Positions 63,935-64,000 of a stretch of 64,000 bases of DNA are shown here, piece by piece. A model generated the notes under the pieces. It was given only the letters and a program-made list of their open reading frames with translations, was not told where the DNA came from and did no database searches. Source of the stretch: Actinomadura macra NBRC 14102 (GTDB taxonomy: Bacteria > Actinomycetota > Actinomycetes > Streptosporangiales > Streptosporangiaceae); the NCBI RefSeq assembly GCF_001552215.1, contig NZ_BCQT01000011.1, positions 248,001 through 312,000 on the forward strand. Reading direction: 5' to 3'. The stretch's first letter is position 1. Every line of letters begins with the position of its first letter. The position numbers were made by a program, and so were the translations under genes.

Positions 63935-64000
63935 GTGACCGAGCCGCGGTCCAGTCTCGTCGTCCCGCTGATGAAGGCCCGGGTACCCGCCGAAGTGCAG
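63935..64000 (+). CDS. Start of a further gene (partial)
   Basis: AGGAGG at 63921-63926 precedes GTG 63935, and the frame stays open to the window end (22 codons, starting VTEPRSSLVVPLMKARV). Too short to identify. It is divergent from the OpuC operon. Confidence 0.5.
   Translation, partial: MTEPRSSLVVPLMKARVPAEVQ

Overview
The window is high-GC DNA throughout, with frequent GTG and a few TTG starts and tightly overlapping (ATGA/GTGA) genes. Together with an MbtH-dependent NRPS, a CobQ-type cobyric acid synthase, IdeR/DmdR-type iron boxes and a streptogrisin-like protease, this points to a filamentous actinomycete. A Streptosporangiales/Actinomadura-like host is my guess; there is no rRNA to settle it. 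No CRISPR array was seen.

Positions 792-28734 hold a complete iron-acquisition island. A leftward operon carries an N5-hydroxyornithine formyltransferase, an M20 peptidase and an isochorismate synthase. It diverges, across two tandem iron boxes, from a rightward ornithine N5-monooxygenase. A leftward FecCD/FepC importer (two permeases and an ATPase) diverges, across two more iron boxes, from a rightward operon of siderophore-binding lipoprotein, a 14-kb four-module NRPS (A-MT-T-C-A-T-C-A-T-C-A-T-C, about 4690 aa) and MbtH. Facing these is a leftward operon of an FhuF-type ferric-siderophore reductase and two half-ABC exporters with complementary defects, behind its own iron box. The genes fit a peptide hydroxamate: ornithine is N-hydroxylated, partly formylated, assembled by the NRPS, exported, re-imported as the ferric complex and reduced. 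The layout recalls erythrochelin/foroxymithine-type assembly lines, but with an N-methylating loading module and no epimerase domain.

Positions 28735-34738 contain two more tandem iron boxes, a bacterioferritin lacking the haem-ligand methionine, a 2-oxoglutarate/Fe(II)-oxygenase-like gene overlapping a degenerate paralogue, and decayed gene pieces (SDR, alpha/beta hydrolase, transposase). Positions 34739-45826 carry a secreted S1 protease, a small possible OB-fold protein, a response-regulator pseudogene whose DNA-binding half is inverted in place, an intact histidine kinase/response regulator pair divergent from an ABC-2 exporter (one permease has a lectin-like insert), an MBL-fold remnant, and a PadR/membrane-protein pair.

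Positions 45827-56799 are mobile and decayed: an IS256 remnant cut by an IS5-family element, a discoidin-domain remnant, an intact secreted CocE/NonD-type hydrolase, a peptide-binding-protein remnant cut by an integrase-core IS with an amber codon, a tyrosine-recombinase tail, and two partial copies of the 3' end of an intact tRNA-Arg(TCT) gene. Between those copies lie a small membrane protein and a large secreted fibronectin-like/amidase protein. The right end (56915-64000) is conventional: an APH-family kinase, CobD, CobQ, an OpuC-type osmoprotectant ABC operon and the first codons of a further gene.

Coordinates of intact genes come from reading frames. Domain names and family assignments are by eye from motifs; no database search was possible.
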